A DNA stretch of 64,000 nt from Prevotella sp. E9-3 (GCF_022024015.1 NZ_CP091786.1:2294001-2358000), one strand, 5' to 3'; positions 24,740-34,208 are shown, counted from the stretch's first letter. Program-made: numbers and translations. Notes: generated by a model not told the origin, from the sequence alone.

Positions 24740-25594
24740 TTATTTAAAGTGAATAGTCTTTATGGATTTATTTGTGATAACTCCATTGCCCTTATAATAT
24801 TTCATGGCTTCGGGCAACCATCCCTGAATATCTTTCATACGCTTGGCGTCAGAAGGGTGATCGGCAAAAAGACTGCTGCTGCCACCTCCAGTCATCTGGG
24901 CCATACGCTGCCAGAAGGTTACTGCCACATGTGGGTCATAGCCGGCCATAGCGGCAAAGACAAGTCCCATACGGTCGGCCTCACTCTCCTGTTTGCGAGA
25001 AAAACCGGAAGTCCACAATTGAGTGCCTAACGAAGAGCCAATGGCCAGGAGTTGCTGCATGCCCGGTTTGGCACCAGCCGCTTTGGCTGCAACACCCAGA
25101 ATGGCATTGCCATACTGACTTTTATACTCGTTGCTGATACGTTCGGCAGAGTGTTTGGCAACGGCATGTGCTATCTCATGTCCCAGCACAATAGCCAGAG
25201 AGGCTTCATCCTTGGTCACCGGCAACAAGCCTTCAAACACCACGATTTTTCCGCCTGGCATACAGAATGCATTCACCTGTTTATCCTGTACAAGGTTAAA
25301 CTCCCACGCATACGAACGGGCATCTGCCCCCATACCATTCTGAGTAAGATATTGTACCACAGCATTGGCCAGTTTCTGCCCCACTCGCTTTACCATAGCA
25401 GTATTGGCAGTATTGGTAGAAGCCTTTGCCTGTCTGATGTACTGCTGATATTGCTGATTGGAAAGGCTTAGCACCTGTTCGTCGCTCACCAGCAGATTCT
25501 GCTTTCTTCCAGTAATGGGAACGGTCGATGAAGTACCACAGCCAACCAGTAGGATGGCTACCACCGACAACAGAAAAACACGAATAGTTTTCAT
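24740..25594 (-). CDS. M48-family metallopeptidase lipoprotein
   Basis: 284 residues from the ATG at 25594 (MKTIRVFLL). Earlier in-frame starts overlap the promoter CAAA/CAAAGATA (minus-strand TATCTTTG at 25631-25638). Lipobox LVGC, the PITGRKQ segment typical of bacterial M48 proteins, zinc motif HEIAHAVAKHSAER, and a distal Glu in ESEADRMG. This is the BepA/LoiP-like class of periplasmic proteases that help assemble or clear outer-membrane proteins. It lies 27 bases before the M6 gene, same strand; whether they are co-transcribed is open. Confidence 0.9.
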   Translation of the reverse strand: MKTIRVFLLSVVAILLVGCGTSSTVPITGRKQNLLVSDEQVLSLSNQQYQQYIRQAKASTNTANTAMVKRVGQKLANAVVQYLTQNGMGADARSYAWEFNLVQDKQVNAFCMPGGKIVVFEGLLPVTKDEASLAIVLGHEIAHAVAKHSAERISNEYKSQYGNAILGVAAKAAGAKPGMQQLLAIGSSLGTQLWTSGFSRKQESEADRMGLVFAAMAGYDPHVAVTFWQRMAQMTGGGSSSLFADHPSDAKRMKDIQGWLPEAMKYYKGNGVITNKSIKTIHFK

Positions 25595-25832
25595 ACAAAT
25601 CATATCGATTAGTTCTTCACAAATATGTTGCAAAGATAACAACATTTTTTCAAACAGCAAATAAATGCATAAAAATAGAATGTTTTTTGACACGAAAAGA
25701 GAATGGTTCTGATAAAAAAGCAGATCGATTAAAGACAAGAAGTAGAATGTTTAAAGGCACAAAAAAAAGAGAGGATACTTCACAGCAGCCTCTCCCGATA
25801 CTATATCAATAGTAAGTAATAATGATCAAAAC

Positions 25833-26195
25833 TTATTTCAATCCGCGGTTCTGCAGAGTTGTGTTCAGAAGCATCAGATACTTGTGGTACTGCTTCTGGT
25901 CGAGCACATAACGCATGTAGCGCAGATCCTTCTTGATAGCTTTGTCCATGAGTACGGTACGCTCGTCTTTATTTGCATGAGCAGCCATCATCATTTCAGC
26001 ACAGAACATACGGTGAATATCACCAACGCTCTCCATCTGATCAGAAGTCATATCGAGTGCAACAGCCAGTTTGCGCAGGTTCACTGTCATGTCATAAACC
26101 TCAGTGTTCAGCGTCAGGTCGGCATTCTCGTTCTCAGCAAACGAAGTCATCGTCATACTCAGCATGGCTACAACCATCATAATCATCTTTTTCAT
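25833..26195 (-). CDS. small secreted helical protein
   Basis: 120 residues: signal peptide (1-20, ending SFA) and a fully helical mature part with two repeats of a helix pattern (LRKLAVALDMTSDQMESVGDIHRMF and YVLDQKQYHKYLMLLNTTLQNRGL). A minus-strand TATCTTTG box at 26383-26390 would give a leader of about 180 bases. This type of small exported protein is common in Prevotella/Bacteroides; role unknown, possibly a Spy/CpxP-like periplasmic protein by size and helix content. Confidence 0.7.
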   Translation of the reverse strand: MKKMIMMVVAMLSMTMTSFAENENADLTLNTEVYDMTVNLRKLAVALDMTSDQMESVGDIHRMFCAEMMMAAHANKDERTVLMDKAIKKDLRYMRYVLDQKQYHKYLMLLNTTLQNRGLK

Positions 26196-26469
26196 CTTTT
26201 TACCCTTTCTTTTCTTTACTCGGAACCTTCGCAGCAGTTTATTGTGTTGTTGTTATCCTTTTTAAATTACTAATCTTTTTTCCTTAATGTCTGCTCAGGT
26301 CCCTACCTTAATAATTGTTTGTTATCCTTGTCGCGAGGATTTTCACTCACTTTGCAGTGGTTTTTATTTCCTTTTGACGATGCAAAGATAAGGCAATATT
26401 TCAAAGTTGCAATACTTTTTAGGCTCTTGTGTGCGCAAACAGTCTCTTTTGTTGACCAAAATCAAAGAT
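26196..26469. other. intergenic region with divergent promoters
   Basis: Holds the long leader of the small secreted protein gene and its -7 box (26383-26390, minus). No gene seen. Confidence 0.5.
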
Positions 26470-26481
26470 ATTGCACTTTTA

Positions 26482-26513
26482 TTTGCTTTTTCACTCGCTT
26501 ATTCATGCCTTTG
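26482..26513 (+). promoter_or_regulatory. decayed copy of the duplicated promoter cassette
   Basis: TTTG (26482-26485), 20 bases containing TTTTTCACTCGCTTATTC, then TGCCTTTG (26506-26513). Same cassette as the slyD promoter 75 bases downstream but with A to G in the -7 box. Confidence 0.6.
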
Positions 26514-26556
26514 AGATACTCTCGAAAGTACTACCACTCGGAAAAATGCAAAATTA

Positions 26557-26588
26557 TTTGCTATTTCACTCGCTTATTCGTACCTTTG
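26557..26588 (+). promoter_or_regulatory. slyD promoter, intact cassette copy
   Basis: TTTG (26557-26560), 20 bases with TATTTCACTCGCTTATTCG, and TACCTTTG (26581-26588). Nearly identical over more than 50 bases to the pyrK promoter at 30500-30531 on the other strand. Confidence 0.85.
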
Positions 26589-26611
26589 CAGCGTTAATAC
26601 ATATTTATATA

Positions 26612-27238
26612 ATGGATAATAAACAGAACAATTACATTTCTGTCAGCTATCAGCTTTATTCTATTAGTGCTGACGGACAGAAAAATTTAGAAGAAGAGAC
26701 TCAACAGGGACGTCCTTTCCAGTTTATCAGCGGATTTGGTGTATCACTCGATGCTTTCGAACAGAAGATTGTAGCCCTCGAACAGGGTGCCAAATTCGAT
26801 TTTACACTCCAACCTTCAGAAGCTTTCGGCGAATATGATGCAGAAGCTGTACACAAGGTTAATCGCGACATTTTTTCTATTAACGGCCATTTCGATCACG
26901 AAAACATCTTTGAAGGTGCAGTGATTACAATGATGGATGCCGACGAGAAACGCTTTATGGCCCGTGTTGCCAAGATTGAAGAAGACGGCGTGACCATCGA
27001 CACCAATCATCCCTTGGCTGGCAGCACCCTGCAGTTCGTAGGCGAAGTGCTCGAAAACCGTCCTGCTACCAACGAAGAGATTCAGCACATGTTGAACCAC
27101 CTGAGCGGTGAAGGCTGCGGATGTGGTTGCGATGACTGCGAAGGCGGTTGCGGACACGATCATAAGCATGAGGATGGATGTGGCTGCGGACATGACCACA
27201 AGCATGAAGGTGGTTGCGGTTGCGGACATTGCCATTAA
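26612..27238 (+). CDS. slyD: SlyD-like FKBP peptidyl-prolyl isomerase
   Basis: 208 residues from the ATG at 26612; the upstream open frame covers the promoters. FKBP-SlyD fold: YISVSYQLYS, then FISGFGVSLDAFEQKIVALEQG, PSEAFGEYD, and the IF insert-in-flap chaperone domain, then NHPLAGSTLQFVGEV. The C-terminal 45 residues are rich in His, Cys and Gly (repeats of CGCGHDHKHE), a nickel/metal-binding tail. Roles: prolyl isomerase, chaperone and metal delivery. aroC follows 58 bases later, likely in the same transcript. Confidence 0.92.
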   Translation: MDNKQNNYISVSYQLYSISADGQKNLEEETQQGRPFQFISGFGVSLDAFEQKIVALEQGAKFDFTLQPSEAFGEYDAEAVHKVNRDIFSINGHFDHENIFEGAVITMMDADEKRFMARVAKIEEDGVTIDTNHPLAGSTLQFVGEVLENRPATNEEIQHMLNHLSGEGCGCGCDDCEGGCGHDHKHEDGCGCGHDHKHEGGCGCGHCH

Positions 27239-27245
27239 TAGTGCA

Positions 27246-27294
27246 CCCACCTCTCACCTCTCACCTCTCAACTCTAAACTCCCCCCTCTCCCCC
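27246..27294 (+). repeat. CT-rich heptamer repeats before aroC
   Basis: Several copies of CACCTCT/CTCTCAC followed by AACTCTAAACTC and CCCCCTCTCCCCCA fill the slyD-aroC spacer. A very similar CT-rich spacer (46651-46688) precedes hisB. Confidence 0.6.
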
Positions 27295-27295
27295 A

Positions 27296-28411
27296 ATGCG
27301 CAACACATTCGGAAACATTTTCACCCTGACTACTTTTGGAGAAAGCCACGGTCCAGCCGTAGGTGGCGTGGTTGACGGCATGCCTGCCGGCATCAAAATC
27401 GACATGGATTTTATCCAGCACGAACTCGATCGTCGTCGACCCGGCCAAAGCAGTATCACCACAGCACGAAAAGAGTCAGACCGTGTGGAACTGCTTAGTG
27501 GTGTATTTGAAGGATATACCACTGGCACCCCAATCGGTTTCATCGTTAGAAACGAGAATCAGCATTCGCACGACTACGAGAATCTGCGCGAACTATTCCG
27601 TCCATCACATGCCGACTACACCTATTATAATAAATATGGTGTACGCGACCATCGCGGTGGAGGACGCACATCGGCTCGTATCACCATCAGCCGATGCGTA
27701 GCTGGAGCATTGGCTAAACTTGTGCTGCAACAGATGGGCATCAGTATTCAGGCATACACCTCGCAGGTGGGGCCTATTGCATTGGATTTTGACTATAAGA
27801 AGTACGATCTTTCAAAAACTGAAGAAAATGCCGTGCGTTGTCCAGATGCTGAGAAAGCCAAGCAGATGGAGCAGCTCATCACCGAGGTGAAAGGTGAAGG
27901 CGACACGATAGGCGGGGTGATCTCCTGTGTAGTAAAAGGCTGTCCTGTGGGCATTGGCGAACCGGAATTCGGCAAACTTCACGCACAACTGGGAGCTGCC
28001 ATGCTCAGCATCAATGCCGTGAAGGGATTCGAATATGGAGAAGGGTTTGAAGGTGCCTCTTGGCGCGGTTCACAGCAGAACGATGTATTCCTGAGCAAAG
28101 GAGATTCTGTGACCACTCGCACCAATCACAGCGGTGGCATTCAAGGCGGACTTTCCAACGGTCAAGACATCTATTTCCGTGTGGCCTTTAAGCCTGTGGC
28201 AACCTTGCTGCGAGAACAGGAAACTATTGATATTGAGGGCAATGCCACTACTTTTAAGGCACAGGGACGTCACGACCCTTGTGTTTTGCCAAGAGCAGTT
28301 CCTGTGGTAGAAGCAATGGCAGCAATGGTCATTTTAGACAATGTTTTGTTAAACAAAACTGTAAAAATAAGCTCTACAGAATCAAAAAAAAAACTAAGCC
28401 AGAATGTCTAA
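27296..28411 (+). CDS. aroC: chorismate synthase
   Basis: 371 residues. Makes chorismate from 5-enolpyruvylshikimate 3-phosphate with reduced FMN, the last step of the shikimate pathway. Family signatures: [20 protein letters not shown] at 11-30, the RRPGQS segment, and [10 protein letters not shown] in the middle. Length is usual. It follows slyD at 58 bases and ends before the small-RNA-like transcript. Other aro genes are not in the window. Confidence 0.97.
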   Translation: MRNTFGNIFTLTTFGESHGPAVGGVVDGMPAGIKIDMDFIQHELDRRRPGQSSITTARKESDRVELLSGVFEGYTTGTPIGFIVRNENQHSHDYENLRELFRPSHADYTYYNKYGVRDHRGGGRTSARITISRCVAGALAKLVLQQMGISIQAYTSQVGPIALDFDYKKYDLSKTEENAVRCPDAEKAKQMEQLITEVKGEGDTIGGVISCVVKGCPVGIGEPEFGKLHAQLGAAMLSINAVKGFEYGEGFEGASWRGSQQNDVFLSKGDSVTTRTNHSGGIQGGLSNGQDIYFRVAFKPVATLLREQETIDIEGNATTFKAQGRHDPCVLPRAVPVVEAMAAMVILDNVLLNKTVKISSTESKKKLSQNV

Positions 28412-28476
28412 AAAAGTGTAACAATTAGACAAAAATAAGATAATTGAATGATTATTTAAAAAAAATCACATTTTTG

Positions 28477-28508
28477 TTTGGAGAATTCAACAATATTACT
28501 TACCTTTG
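28477..28508 (+). promoter_or_regulatory. strong consensus promoter without a gene
   Basis: TTTG (28477-28480), exactly 20 bases, TACCTTTG (28501-28508). The nearest downstream signal on this strand is a terminator about 75 bases away. Confidence 0.8.
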
Positions 28509-28514
28509 CAATTG

Positions 28515-28612
28515 CTATAAGGGGTTTGTGATAAATCCTGATAAGCTTTAGTTAAGTCTAGTTTAGTTTTTGTGTTGGTTGAGGGCTGCCTTTTTGCAGC
28601 CCTCAAATTTTT
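28515..28612 (+). ncRNA. candidate small RNA, about 98 nt
   Basis: Bounded by the promoter at 28477-28508 and a terminator hairpin GAGGGCTGC/GCAGCCCTC (28581-28589, 28596-28604) with AAATTTTT. It contains no ATG and no open frame of note. The transcript start is inferred as about 7 bases after the -7 box. Class not recognised. It could also be the leader remnant of a lost gene. Confidence 0.55.
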
Positions 28613-28701
28613 ATGGTTCGTTCGTCAGAACGGCTGCCTTCTTGCAGCCCTCAAATTTTTTATGGTTCGTTCATCAGAACGGCTGCCTTCTTGCAGCCCT
28701 C
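28581..28701. terminator. three tandem terminator hairpins, 49-bp period
   Basis: Three copies of GGCTGCCTTCTTGCAGCC (near 28582, 28632 and 28681), the first two followed by T-runs and ATGGTTCGTTCGTCAGAAC-type spacers. They separate the small-RNA-like transcript from convergent pyrD and can act in both directions. Confidence 0.8.
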
Positions 28702-28710
28702 ACCACCAAC

Positions 28711-29619
28711 TTATTCCACCACTCCAATGATTTCCTGTACCGAATTACAGCCATGACGGTCCAACCATTCATTGATACCATCGCGCACCTTAATCGTAAC
28801 CGTTGGGTCAATGAAGTTAGCTGTTCCTATCTCAATAGCTGTAGCTCCCGCCATCATGAACTCAATAGCATCCTCAGCTGTCATGATGCCTCCCAAGCCC
28901 ACAACAGGAATCTTCACAGCCTTAGCCACCTGATTCACCATTCGTACAGCCACAGGCTTCACACAAGGGCCGCTCAATCCGCCTGTTCCAATGCTAAGAC
29001 GCTTTTTCCTCTTCTCAATATCAATAGACATGCCCATCAGCGTGTTAATCAGCGACACAGAGTCGGCACCAGCAGCCTCAACGGCACGTGCTATCTCGGC
29101 AATACTCGTCACATTGGGCGACAGCTTCACGATGAGGGTTTTATGATAGCGCTGGCGCACAGCCTTCACCACACTCTCGGCACCGGCACAAGTCACACCA
29201 AAGGCCATTCCGCCATCCTTCACGTTCGGACAAGAGATATTCAGTTCAATGGCAGGAATCTTGTCGAGTGCATCAACACGTGCAGCACACTCAGCATAAT
29301 CTTCAGGAGAAGAGCCGCTCACATTGACAATCATATTGGTGTCGATATCCTTAATCTGCGGATAGATATGCTCACAGAAGTAGTCTACGCCCTTGTTCTG
29401 CAGACCAACGCAGTTCAGCATGCCCATGGGAGTTTCTACCATACGCGGATAGTCATTTCCCTGACGAGGATTGAGCGTTGTACCCTTTACTATGATGCCT
29501 CCAATACCGTCGAGCGGAATAAAGTCCTGGAACTCGAGGCCATATCCAAAAGTTCCTGAGGCAGTCATCACCGGATTCTTCAACTTCAAGCCTTTTATTT
29601 GTACATCTAACTTTGCCAT
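28711..29619 (-). CDS. pyrD: dihydroorotate dehydrogenase, catalytic subunit (class 1B)
   Basis: 302 residues. Oxidises dihydroorotate to orotate with FMN, passing electrons through PyrK to NAD. Motifs: TASGTFGYG near the N-terminus, [24 protein letters not shown], and the FMN phosphate-binding GGLSGP and [14 protein letters not shown] segments. Class 1B uses a catalytic Cys: CAGAESVV and surrounding sequence fit. pyrK lies 68 bases upstream in the same direction. pyrB/pyrI are 15 kb away with a similar promoter. Confidence 0.95.
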   Translation of the reverse strand: MAKLDVQIKGLKLKNPVMTASGTFGYGLEFQDFIPLDGIGGIIVKGTTLNPRQGNDYPRMVETPMGMLNCVGLQNKGVDYFCEHIYPQIKDIDTNMIVNVSGSSPEDYAECAARVDALDKIPAIELNISCPNVKDGGMAFGVTCAGAESVVKAVRQRYHKTLIVKLSPNVTSIAEIARAVEAAGADSVSLINTLMGMSIDIEKRKKRLSIGTGGLSGPCVKPVAVRMVNQVAKAVKIPVVGLGGIMTAEDAIEFMMAGATAIEIGTANFIDPTVTIKVRDGINEWLDRHGCNSVQEIIGVVE

Positions 29620-29687
29620 TTTTCTTTTCTTTACAATTTACGATTGTCGTTCAATACCGCTTTGGAATAGTTTTGTGCAATACTGAT

Positions 29688-30467
29688 TTACAAGTCCCAC
29701 TGCAGACGGTCGATATTGAACACTGGACCATCCTTGCAAACGCAGAGGTTGCCCTCGGTAGTCTTCTCCACACAGCACAGACAGGCACCCAGTCCGCAAG
29801 CCATCAAATTCTCGAGCGACACCTCACACCGTGTTTCACTCTTACGGGCATAACGGGCCACAGCCTTCATCATCGGGGTGGGACCGCACACTTGTATCAA
29901 ACTGAACTGTTCGCTCTGGAGAACAGAGTGATTGGTGACAAATCCATGCTCACCCATCGAACCGTCTTCGGTAGTTACCAGCACACGTCCATATTTTTCA
30001 AACTCGTTGAGCATCAGCAGGTCGTTCTTCGTGCGGGCACCCAGAAGAAATGTAGGCTCTACCCCACTCTCCTTCAGTTTTTTGCCCAGATAAAGCAACG
30101 GAGCCACACCAACACCGCCACCAACAAGGAGAGGAGCACCGTTCTCCGAGGCATTGGTAAGCGTGAACCCATTACCCAGCGGCAGCATACAGTTCAGCGT
30201 GTCGCCAGCCTGCAATCCAGCCATCCAGCGGGTACCATCACCCACGGTAGCCACCAGGAGCCACAACTCGTTCTTATCGTAATCAACAAAATTAATGGAA
30301 ATAGGACGGCGTAAAAACGTTGAGGGCGAGCCATCCACACGCACCTCTACAAACTGGCCTGGCAGCATTTCTGGCAGTTGTTCGTTGTGAGTCAGTTTAA
30401 TGAGTACATACCGTTCATGCAAACGCTCCACCGACTGTACTGTCAGGTCAAGAACATACTTTTTCAT
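29688..30467 (-). CDS. pyrK: dihydroorotate dehydrogenase, electron transfer subunit
   Basis: 259 residues from the ATG at 30467 (MKKYVLDLTV); the open frame beyond it covers the promoter. FAD-binding RRPIS (53-57), NAD-binding GGGVGVAPL (116-124) and C-terminal cysteines for the 2Fe-2S cluster (224, 229, 232 and 244 in CGLGACLCC...CVC). Forms the heterotetramer with PyrD. Driven by the duplicated cassette promoter at 30500-30531. Confidence 0.95.
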   Translation of the reverse strand: MKKYVLDLTVQSVERLHERYVLIKLTHNEQLPEMLPGQFVEVRVDGSPSTFLRRPISINFVDYDKNELWLLVATVGDGTRWMAGLQAGDTLNCMLPLGNGFTLTNASENGAPLLVGGGVGVAPLLYLGKKLKESGVEPTFLLGARTKNDLLMLNEFEKYGRVLVTTEDGSMGEHGFVTNHSVLQSEQFSLIQVCGPTPMMKAVARYARKSETRCEVSLENLMACGLGACLCCVEKTTEGNLCVCKDGPVFNIDRLQWDL

Positions 30468-30499
30468 CTTGGAAAATCCCTTTTTTACAAATTTCCCTG

Positions 30500-30531
30500 C
30501 AAAGGTACGATTAAGCGAGTGAAAAAGCAAA
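30500..30531 (-). promoter_or_regulatory. pyrK promoter, intact cassette copy
   Basis: On the minus strand: TTTG (30531-30528), 20 bases with TTTTTCACTCGCTTAATCG, TACCTTTG (30507-30500). Shares GCAAAATTATTTGC upstream with the slyD promoter. Confidence 0.85.
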
Positions 30532-30610
30532 TAATTTTGCATTTTTCCGCGCTCGGCGACGAAGGAGACGCTTCGCTTGCGAAAAACGTGAGTACCTTGG
30601 AGCGACAGCT

Positions 30611-30643
30611 CAGAGGTACGATTAAGCGAGGAGAAAATGCAAA
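30611..30643 (-). promoter_or_regulatory. decayed second copy of the cassette
   Basis: On the minus strand: TTTG, 21 bases with CTCGCTTAATCG, then TACCTCTG; one base of the -7 box (T to C) is lost. Same intact-plus-decayed arrangement as at slyD. Confidence 0.6.
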
Positions 30644-30872
30644 ATTATTTGCTAATTTCCGAGCGTGTTTAGAGGAACCAATATGATCATAGAGATCAGA
30701 ACAAGACAATAAACTGCAAACATACCATAAATAATCTTAAATTCTAACCTAAACAGACGTAAATCTGCATTTAATATTGTATATTTGTGAAAATTTTCAT
30801 TGCAGTTGCAACTGCATGGAATAAGTAAATAAAAACACTTTGAAAAAAGGGCTGAAAAGCCAATTAAAATAT

Positions 30873-31331
30873 ATGACAAAACGATTCATAATGACAGTCA
30901 TCTGCTTCCTGTTCATGATGTTGACCATCATGGCAAAGGGCGTATGCGAGGTGGACTGTGGTTCGCGAATCGCTTCCACCAACGAAATCGGCTTTGAACA
31001 GGTTTGCCAAAAGATTGAAGCCGAGATTGCCAAATCGATCAACGACAAGGCCAATCAGCAATATAATAAATGTGGATTCGGCTTTGAAATAACGACAATT
31101 TGTGGCTGTAATGCCCCGCCAACACTGGGAAATCACGTATTTTCGCCTACTTCTTTTCACATGGGTCTGTTCTCTTTCAAACGATTCATGCGCAATACGC
31201 TATGCGCTGAACCAAACAAAGAAAAACACGCAAAAACAGAGAATGGAAAAGTAGACACCTGGGAGTTATTTCAACTAAAAGCATCCAGAGAGCCTCTACA
31301 AGCCTCTGAATTAATTCCGATAGACATATAA
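30873..31331 (+). CDS. small exported hypothetical protein
   Basis: 152 residues from the ATG at 30873. Signal peptide about 1-21 (MTKRFIMTVICFLFMMLTIMA), then a short mature protein with five or six cysteines (CEVDC, QVC, CGFGF, CGC) and a region of Lys/Glu. Promoter box TATATTTG at 30780-30787. No family recognised. A TTG at 30840 would add 11 residues but spoils the signal peptide less naturally. Standing alone before the repeat array B. Confidence 0.55.
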   Translation: MTKRFIMTVICFLFMMLTIMAKGVCEVDCGSRIASTNEIGFEQVCQKIEAEIAKSINDKANQQYNKCGFGFEITTICGCNAPPTLGNHVFSPTSFHMGLFSFKRFMRNTLCAEPNKEKHAKTENGKVDTWELFQLKASREPLQASELIPIDI

Positions 31332-31502
31332 CTAAACTAAGAGACAAGACAAATTGGAGCGCTTAAAAGCCTCAAACGAGCCAAGAGGAAAGCTTACAGA
31401 TCTTCATCTTTCCAGCGACAATCTAAATCAACAAAAACTGTAAGCAACTTCTCACTACTACAAACACATCAATCAACAAAAAAACAGAACATTTTCTACA
31501 CC

Positions 31503-31700
31503 GCAATAGAACGTCTATTGCATCACAACTGAACTTCTATTACACTACAATAGAATATCTATTGCAATGAAACTGACGTTCTATTGTAATGAAACTGACG
31601 TTCTATTGTAATGAAACTGACGTTCTATTGCAATGAAACTGACGTTCTATTGCAATGAAACTGACGTTCTATTGCGATATGATAGAACATCAGTTTCATC
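31503..31700. repeat. 22-bp-period tandem array B (about 8 units)
   Basis: Units of exactly 22 bp; the central five are nearly identical (TTCTATTGCAATGAAACTGA followed by CG). The array opens with the palindrome GCAATAGA-ACG-TCTATTGC (31503-31521) and closes with GATAGAACATCAG. It shares an 18-base string and the unit length with array A. Confidence 0.85.
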
Positions 31701-31758
31701 TATTTATAAAATAAGGAGTATTCCAATCAAAAAAAAACAGAAAATAGACACTATTTTT

Positions 31759-32238
31759 TTACTTTTTTGCCGGAATAAAACTTTCCCAGGTCTGATCATC
31801 GTAAAAAACACGTATCTCGGTAACTTTTCTGGGTTGTTTGTCAAAATTATTCATATCCGAGAAGCCCATTTCCAATCGTGTCGGTTTCACACCAGTGGAA
31901 TTTTGTACCGGACGAGCACTTCCCTGTGGGGTAGAGGGAGGTGTAGAAAAGTCAAATAGAGAGCCCTGGAGGGCCGAATCCGACTGAGAAGCATTTGAAG
32001 CCGAATTCTCATCGATCTGAGCTGTATGGTCGAGATACATAGGTTCCTTGCCAAACATCAACCAGTCGGTACTCAACGATGGCAATTTTTTCTTAATGGC
32101 CTCGACGGTGTTTAAGGTAGGCTTAGTACGCTCAGTGAAAATTCCACTGAGGGTAGCAGGGGCAATTCCAAGGAATTCAGCGAACACCTGTTGAGTCATA
32201 TGTTGCGACTCCATAATTTGCTTAATTCTGTCCTTCAT
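31759..32238 (-). CDS. XRE-type helix-turn-helix regulator
   Basis: 159 residues from the ATG at 32238 (an ATG at 32256 would add six). N-terminal HTH of the Cro/C1 type: IKQIMESQHMTQQVFAEFLGIAPATLSGIFTERTKPTLNTVEAIKKKLP. Middle is Ser/Pro-rich and disordered. The last 40 residues (EIRVFYDDQTWESFIPAKK) form a short conserved tail. This architecture is common in Prevotella and Bacteroides genomes. Target unknown. It is flanked by array B and a 700-bp AT-rich region that may hold its operators. Confidence 0.82.
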   Translation of the reverse strand: MKDRIKQIMESQHMTQQVFAEFLGIAPATLSGIFTERTKPTLNTVEAIKKKLPSLSTDWLMFGKEPMYLDHTAQIDENSASNASQSDSALQGSLFDFSTPPSTPQGSARPVQNSTGVKPTRLEMGFSDMNNFDKQPRKVTEIRVFYDDQTWESFIPAKK

Positions 32239-32256
32239 TTTTTCAATTAAGTGCAT

Positions 32257-32951
32257 TTTAGGGGCAATTTGCCCATTTTTCTTAGATTTTACAAAGGTAA
32301 ATCATTTTTTCAAAACAAACAAGTTTTGTATATAAAAATTTCGATTTACGAATACGTATTTATAAATTCGTATGTACAAAACAATTGTAATGAAATTTAC
32401 ATTCTGATTACAACATTTGTAAATTTGAATTTACAGACGCTAATACACACTATGCTTTTATGTAACGATTTTGTATAACTTACTGACTATTAAATAGGTA
32501 TTTACAGAAAGTGCGTTTACTATACAGCGCGATTCGCGGTTTGCTAGTATAAACAGATATTTAAATTAAAGCAAACACATAGATTTGTGACATATATGAC
32601 TGATTTTCAGTAAAATATGAAGCAAATTAGTGGTATGTATATTTATAAATCTGAATATTTAAACCGTTTTGAATGGGTTTCAATATTCGTATTTCACAAT
32701 TTAAAATAATACAAATAGTTAAACATTACAATTTTAAATATTCAAATACACGCCGTTTTTATGGTGATATAACTTTACGAATTACACATTGTTAAACGCT
32801 AAAAAGTTTTAACGCCGAATTGTTTAAGGAAAAAACAGCTCAAAATCGCCAAAACTTCGATATTCTGAACCGTCGTTCAAATAGCCAAAAATTTGCGAGT
32901 TTTGAGGGTACTTATTTTCACCTAACTACCCTATTCTACAATAATTTAGAT
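32257..32951. other. AT-rich intergenic region
   Basis: About 700 bases of very AT-rich DNA with several ATACGTATTTATAAATTCGTAT-like partial palindromes near 32350. No convincing gene. Nothing else recognised. Confidence 0.5.
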
Positions 32952-32985
32952 AAAAAAAAGGCATCCGTCTGGATGCCATTTTTTA
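32952..32985. terminator. bidirectional terminator after holA
   Basis: Stem GGCATCC (32960-32966) and GGATGCC (32971-32977), flanked by A-run and T-run, so it can end transcription both ways. Confidence 0.85.
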
Positions 32986-33014
32986 GAAATTCTAGAAAAA
33001 TAAAAGGCCGTTTT

Positions 33015-34040
33015 TTAGTGAAGAGTGAAGAAAATTAGCTCTTTCATCAGCTCCCCATCAGGGGTACTCGGGTTGTCAAGCCCCTTACTTTTGGCATCAA
33101 TTTCTCTAATTTTAGAAATTATCTGCATCACTTTCATTCCTGAATAATTTCGCATGCCAGTCAAATAATCTTTAGCTCCCCATGGTGATTTCAATTCCAA
33201 CCACCCTGCTATCCCCTCTTGAGTTTTTTGAGGTGCATAATAAGCAAGCATCAAATTCTGGAAATAATTAAACATCATTGGAAGGAATGAGTAAACATTT
33301 CCAGCCTTCGGATTTTTGTCAAAATAATTCATAATCTGATTTGCCTTGAGAATATTCCTGTTTATGATGGCATCTCTTAGCTCGAAAGTATTGAAGTCTT
33401 TACTCACTCCTATCTGATCTTCCACCACCTGGGGTGTCACTCTCCTATCGTTTTCAGGCAATGAAATAAGCACTTTTTCCAGTTCACTGGTCAGTCGGCT
33501 CAAATCTGCGCCAATAGCATCGGCAATAATCTGCGTAGATTTGGGGTCTATACTTGCATTTTTCTGTTTTAAATAGTTTTCAATGAAGGCAGGAAGGTCA
33601 CGATCGCGCAATTTAGCGCTCTCAAAAAGTATTCCGGCCTGCTGTATAGCCTTTACATAACCGCGTTTTTTACCGTCTATCTTGCCGTTTTTATGACACA
33701 TCACCAGCACGGTAGTCGGCATGGGCTGCTGCATATATTTCTCCAGCGCCTCCGTATTTTTCAGGTTTTGAGCCTCTTTTACAATAACCACCTGGCGTTC
33801 GGCCATCATTGGATACCTGCGGCAGGTATCGGCTATCTGCGACGCCGATACATCGCTACCAAACATAATGGTTTGATTGAAGTCACGCTCTTCCGGCTGT
33901 AGTGCATTTTCGGCTATATAGTCGGCTATTTTGTCTATGTAGTAGGACTCATCACCATGCAGGTAGTAAACGGGCTTGTATTGCCCTTCTTTCAACTGTC
34001 GCATGATGCTTTCAAAAGTCACGGTTTTTGCTTCTGCCAT
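33015..34040 (-). CDS. holA: DNA polymerase III delta subunit
   Basis: 341 residues, usual length. Clamp-loader subunit that opens the sliding clamp. Motifs fit HolA: YYLHGDESYYIDKIADYI at the N-terminus, EAQNLKN, IIADAIGADLSRLTSELEKVLI, and the C-terminal helical domain with IREIDAKSKG. Divergent from the nuclease-domain gene at 34209; both have promoters between. Confidence 0.93.
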   Translation of the reverse strand: MAEAKTVTFESIMRQLKEGQYKPVYYLHGDESYYIDKIADYIAENALQPEERDFNQTIMFGSDVSASQIADTCRRYPMMAERQVVIVKEAQNLKNTEALEKYMQQPMPTTVLVMCHKNGKIDGKKRGYVKAIQQAGILFESAKLRDRDLPAFIENYLKQKNASIDPKSTQIIADAIGADLSRLTSELEKVLISLPENDRRVTPQVVEDQIGVSKDFNTFELRDAIINRNILKANQIMNYFDKNPKAGNVYSFLPMMFNYFQNLMLAYYAPQKTQEGIAGWLELKSPWGAKDYLTGMRNYSGMKVMQIISKIREIDAKSKGLDNPSTPDGELMKELIFFTLH

Positions 34041-34093
34041 ACCTTTATTTATAGTTTACAGTATGCAAAAGTACACAAAATATTTCGTATTAT

Positions 34094-34124
34094 TTTGAAA
34101 TATCACGGAATTTCAATAATTTTG
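34094..34124 (+). promoter_or_regulatory. consensus promoter
   Basis: TTTG (34094-34097), 19 bases, TAATTTTG (34117-34124), 85 bases before the next start codon. Confidence 0.75.
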
Positions 34125-34208
34125 CAGTGTTTTGAGGGAGGAAAATGCCCCCTCTCAAAACTCGCAAAAAATGGAGCGAGTAGGTATCTGGTCGAAAATT
34201 TTAAAATT

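Noticed and set aside
28570..29559. 329-codon plus-strand frame
   Set aside because: It is antisense to pyrD and runs through the terminator repeats.
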